DNA of 9,218 nt from Treponema sp. UBA3870 (GTDB lineage: Bacteria > Spirochaetota > Spirochaetia > Treponematales > Treponemataceae): positions 1 through 9,218 of the forward strand of contig DGGQ01000042.1 in the NCBI GenBank assembly GCA_002392275.1, given 5' to 3'. Both the position numbers and the translations under genes were made by a program. Shown here piece after piece: positions 7,209 through 9,218 of this stretch. Under the pieces are notes generated by a model. It made no database searches and had not been told where the DNA came from. It saw only the letters and a program-made list of their open reading frames with translations. Every line of letters starts with the position of its first letter. The stretch's first letter is position 1.

Positions 7209-8180
7209 TTAGAACGTGTGCGTGTAGCTTAGGGCAATTCGGTTGAAGAACCACTCGTATCCGTCGTAGGTCATCGTGGTTTCCCGTCTGTCATTGGTTT
7301 TGTTTTCCGCATCGCGGATATGGTCCGTGGTGAAACTCCTGCGGCTGGAGAATCCAAGAAGAATTGAGAGAGTGTCATGCTCGGTGAATGAAAGCTGAGC
7401 CATAGGACTTATGCTGACCTGACAGAAGTTTCCCTTGTAGGCCGGATTTGTAAAAGCGTCGCTGGAATAATATCCGTCCCACTCTGCAAGCACACCAACG
7501 CGGCTCAAAATCAGCGGCATCTGGTATGCGAGGATAAGGTTCTGGTAGTTTTTGAGACCGTTGACCCTGTTTCCTGCCGCCTGCCACATCCAGACTTCCC
7601 CATCTTTTTTTGCGGAAAGCATTGTGTAGTAGACCTGGTATGAATACATAATCTGGAAGTGCGTCCAGTCGCCCGGCCAGATTGCGCCCGTGTCAAACTG
7701 GAATGTTGCCTGAGCGTACCATTTCAGAAACCATGAGGTGAAGGGCGTGATGTTGTCGTAAACAAACTCGCTGTTCAGTCCCGCCATTCCCTGAATTCCA
7801 GCAAGATTCCAACCGGTTCCAGCCTGAGCGCCCGCACTGAACACGAGGAATGGGAGCGGTGTGAATTTTACTTCGACCCCCGGCATTACTGAGACCGGTG
7901 AAAGCTCCAGATTTCCCTGTAGGACAAGGTTTGCCGAATTCAAAAGCCAGTTGTCGCCAAGCGGTGTCGGAATTGTGTAGTCGGCTTTTCCTGTGACTCG
8001 ACCTTCAAGACCGCTGTAGGGACCTGTTATTGGAGCAAAGTGGGTTCCGCCCTTTATGTACTCAGATTTTGGATAATAAGCGAAATCCACAGTCGCGGAA
8101 AAATCCCAGGACGGGGAGTCTGCAGCCGATGCAGCGGAAAGTGCAAGTGCCGCCGCAATCAATGTGATAAATCTTTTCAT
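7209..8180 (-). CDS. Predicted outer-membrane beta-barrel protein, family unknown
   Basis: The 323-residue product starts with a classic signal peptide: MKRF, a hydrophobic Ala/Leu core, and a likely cleavage in ASA-AD around residues 19-20. There is no lipobox cysteine, so it is not an evident lipoprotein. The mature part shows alternating polar/aromatic stretches typical of amphipathic beta strands, many Trp and Tyr, and short Gly/Asn/Asp turns. It ends IALSYTHTF with a terminal phenylalanine, the usual beta-barrel assembly signal. The likely place is the outer membrane; a transport or adhesion role is not shown. I recognise no named family; such lineage-specific barrels are common in treponemes (inference). 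The ATG at 8178-8180 has GAGAGG at 8187-8192, six bases upstream, which supports the start. It is convergent with the decarboxylase, shares its terminator, and is probably monocistronic. Confidence 0.8.
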   Translation of the reverse strand: MKRFITLIAAALALSAASAADSPSWDFSATVDFAYYPKSEYIKGGTHFAPITGPYSGLEGRVTGKADYTIPTPLGDNWLLNSANLVLQGNLELSPVSVMPGVEVKFTPLPFLVFSAGAQAGTGWNLAGIQGMAGLNSEFVYDNITPFTSWFLKWYAQATFQFDTGAIWPGDWTHFQIMYSYQVYYTMLSAKKDGEVWMWQAAGNRVNGLKNYQNLILAYQMPLILSRVGVLAEWDGYYSSDAFTNPAYKGNFCQVSISPMAQLSFTEHDTLSILLGFSSRRSFTTDHIRDAENKTNDRRETTMTYDGYEWFFNRIALSYTHTF

Positions 8181-8198
8181 ACGTTACCTCTCATAATA

Positions 8199-8226
8199 AA
8201 TATAACACAATTTTTTATTTTTACAA
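8199..8226 (-). promoter_or_regulatory. Possible promoter of the beta-barrel gene
   Basis: The minus strand has TTGTAA (plus 8221-8226) and TATATT (8199-8204) 16 bases apart, 4 of 6 and 5 of 6 matches to the housekeeping consensus. Transcription would then start near 8192, right at the ribosome site GAGAGG. That leaves an unusually short leader and lowers confidence; the AT-rich setting makes chance matches easy. Confidence 0.3.
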
Positions 8227-8555
8227 GCAAAAAAATGACTCGATTACCGCATTTCAGGGTACAATTTATCCATATAATTTATTAAGTACCTAAAATCAGT
8301 GGACAGCCATGCAACGAATCGTGGCATGTATAGAAACAAAATGATTTGCAAGAGATCAGCGTACATATTTTACGGTGGATTGGATCCTGATAGGGCGACT
8401 CTGTGAAAGTCTTTCTGCAAATTCCTAAAATAGACGTGACCAGAGGATTGACACGCGGATTCGATTTTAATAACGCAAAATCATTCAGCCATAGATTTAT
8501 GACCAAAAAAGTTATAGAATATTGTGTTGCGAAGCAGTTTGCATTGTTCAAAATC
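8227..8555. other. Intergenic stretch with no recognised gene
   Basis: About 330 bases between the two outward-facing genes hold no convincing coding sequence. Frames here are short, lack ribosome sites and read as low-quality protein in both directions. Small hairpin-forming elements are visible: CATGC/GCATG around 8308-8326 and GACT/AGTC around 8397-8411. A perfect -35-like TTGACA sits at 8448-8453, but no good -10 follows at 16-18 bases. An AT-rich TATAGAAT at 8513-8520 could be a -10 for the downstream gene, without a clear -35. No riboswitch class, tRNA or insertion-sequence end was recognised. Confidence 0.5.
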
Positions 8556-8561
8556 AGGAGG
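8556..8561 (+). promoter_or_regulatory. Ribosome binding site fixing the start of the LigB-domain gene
   Basis: A perfect AGGAGG, five bases before ATG 8567-8569. It decides the start against the short upstream frame beginning GTG at 8403, which overlaps in another frame and has no such site. Confidence 0.85.
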
Positions 8562-8566
8562 TTCTC

Positions 8567-9218
8567 ATGTCGATTGTTGCAGCTTTTATGGTTCCGCATC
8601 CACCGATGATTGTTCCAGATGTCGGGCGGGGTAGTGAAAAACAGATTGAAAAAACAATTAGGGCTTATGAAAAAGTTGCAGAAGAGATTGCGGCTCTCCG
8701 TCCTGAAACTATTATCATCTCAAGTCCCCACAGCATAATGTACGCGGACTATTTTCATATTTCCCCCGGCACTGGTGCATCAGGTTCGCTTTCTGATTTT
8801 AATGCGCCGCATGTCAAGTTCAATATTGATTACGATGAAGAACTTGTAAATATTTTGGTTGGCAAGGCAAAAGCTCTGCATTTTCCGGCGGGCACTCTCG
8901 GTGAAAAAAGAAGGGAGCTTGATCACGGGACAATGGTTCCACTTTGGTTTATCCAGAAAAAATACAAGAATTTTAAAATTGTCCGTACAGGTCTTTCGGG
9001 TCACGATCTTTTGAAGCATTATGAATTCGGTATGCTCATAAAAGATTCTGTTGAGGAACTGGGTCGGAAAGTCGTTTATGTTGCAAGCGGAGATTTGTCC
9101 CACAAGCTTCAGGATTACGGTCCTTATGGTTTTGCAGAGGAAGGACCTATTTATGATTCAAGGATTATGGACGTATGTTCTGGCGCGCGGTTTGGGGAGC
9201 TTTTTGATTTTGATGAAA
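8567..9218 (+). CDS. amrA: LigB-domain protein of the AmmeMemoRadiSam system, C-terminus cut off
   Basis: The 217 visible residues form most of a class III extradiol dioxygenase (LigB/Memo-like) domain: VPHPPMIVP with His11, IISSPHSIMYADYF with His55, LDHGTMVPLWF with His120, and ASGDLSHKL with His179. Conserved histidines at these points are the expected metal-site or catalytic candidates. The blocks GRGSEKQIEKT and SPHS…DYFHISPG match the N-terminal half of the roughly 460-residue bacterial proteins in which LigB is fused to AMMECR1 and which are named AmmeMemoRadiSam system protein A. The AMMECR1 half and the usual radical-SAM partner would lie beyond the right edge, so the fusion is inferred, not seen. 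The system's biochemical role is unknown; it is not evidence of aromatic ring cleavage. The frame is open to the window end, and the start has a perfect AGGAGG. Confidence 0.82.
   Translation, partial: MSIVAAFMVPHPPMIVPDVGRGSEKQIEKTIRAYEKVAEEIAALRPETIIISSPHSIMYADYFHISPGTGASGSLSDFNAPHVKFNIDYDEELVNILVGKAKALHFPAGTLGEKRRELDHGTMVPLWFIQKKYKNFKIVRTGLSGHDLLKHYEFGMLIKDSVEELGRKVVYVASGDLSHKLQDYGPYGFAEEGPIYDSRIMDVCSGARFGELFDFDE

Noticed and set aside
8289..8431. CCTAAAAT direct repeat as flanks of an inserted element or iterons
   Set aside because: Only two 8-base copies in AT-rich DNA, with no inverted ends, transposase or further copies; consistent with chance.
8448..8476. TTGACA as a full promoter for the LigB gene
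   Set aside because: At 17 bases the -10 position reads TAACGC, only 2 of 6 matches, so a complete promoter is not supported.
8282..8599. Minus-strand frame of 105 codons between the two last genes
   Set aside because: It overlaps the start and ribosome site of the LigB gene on the opposite strand, lacks a ribosome site of its own, is rich in Cys/His/Asn with no family resemblance, and looks like chance.
8403..8609. Plus-strand frame starting GTG at 8403
   Set aside because: It has no ribosome site and runs out of frame into the true LigB gene, which has a perfect AGGAGG and clear homology.

Overview
The window carries six protein genes, two of them cut by its edges. It reads like the chromosome of a host-associated spirochaete, most likely a Treponema. 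That placement is inference. It rests on the mix of genes (a sbcD-sbcC pair, a stand-alone fold-III basic amino acid decarboxylase, a signal-peptide beta-barrel with no recognised family, and a LigB-type protein of the AmmeMemoRadiSam kind), on lysine- and AAA-rich coding with moderate GC, and on strong AGGAGG-like ribosome sites. No rRNA, tRNA, insertion sequence, CRISPR array or phage gene is visible.

Layout. Positions 1-1289 (+) hold the C-terminal part of a transglutaminase-like (kyphoscoliosis-peptidase type) protein fused to a CGNC thioredoxin-like domain. It ends in a clear hairpin terminator at 1300-1335. That terminator abuts the convergent sbcC (1335-4451, -), which is preceded without a gap by sbcD (4452-5750, -). 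These two form the Mre11/Rad50-like SbcCD nuclease operon. A short open frame of at least 37 codons (5747-5860, -) runs into sbcD with an ATGA overlap and is a possible but unproven small gene.

A divergent intergenic region follows. On the + strand it leads to a PLP-dependent ornithine/lysine-type decarboxylase (5972-7135) with a GTG start. A bidirectional terminator (7152-7191) separates this gene from a convergent outer-membrane beta-barrel gene (7209-8180, -). About 340 bases of unexplained DNA come next. The window closes with the start of a LigB-domain protein (8567 to beyond the edge, +) of the kind that usually continues into an AMMECR1 domain.

How the genes work together. Only sbcD and sbcC clearly form one functional unit: double-strand-end and hairpin processing. 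The others look like independent transcription units, consistent with alternating strands and terminators at both convergent junctions. Nothing here is convincingly a new defence or mobile system. The least understood items are the transglutaminase-thioredoxin fusion, the LigB/AmmeMemoRadiSam gene at the right edge, the candidate small frame before sbcD, and the gap at 8227-8555.
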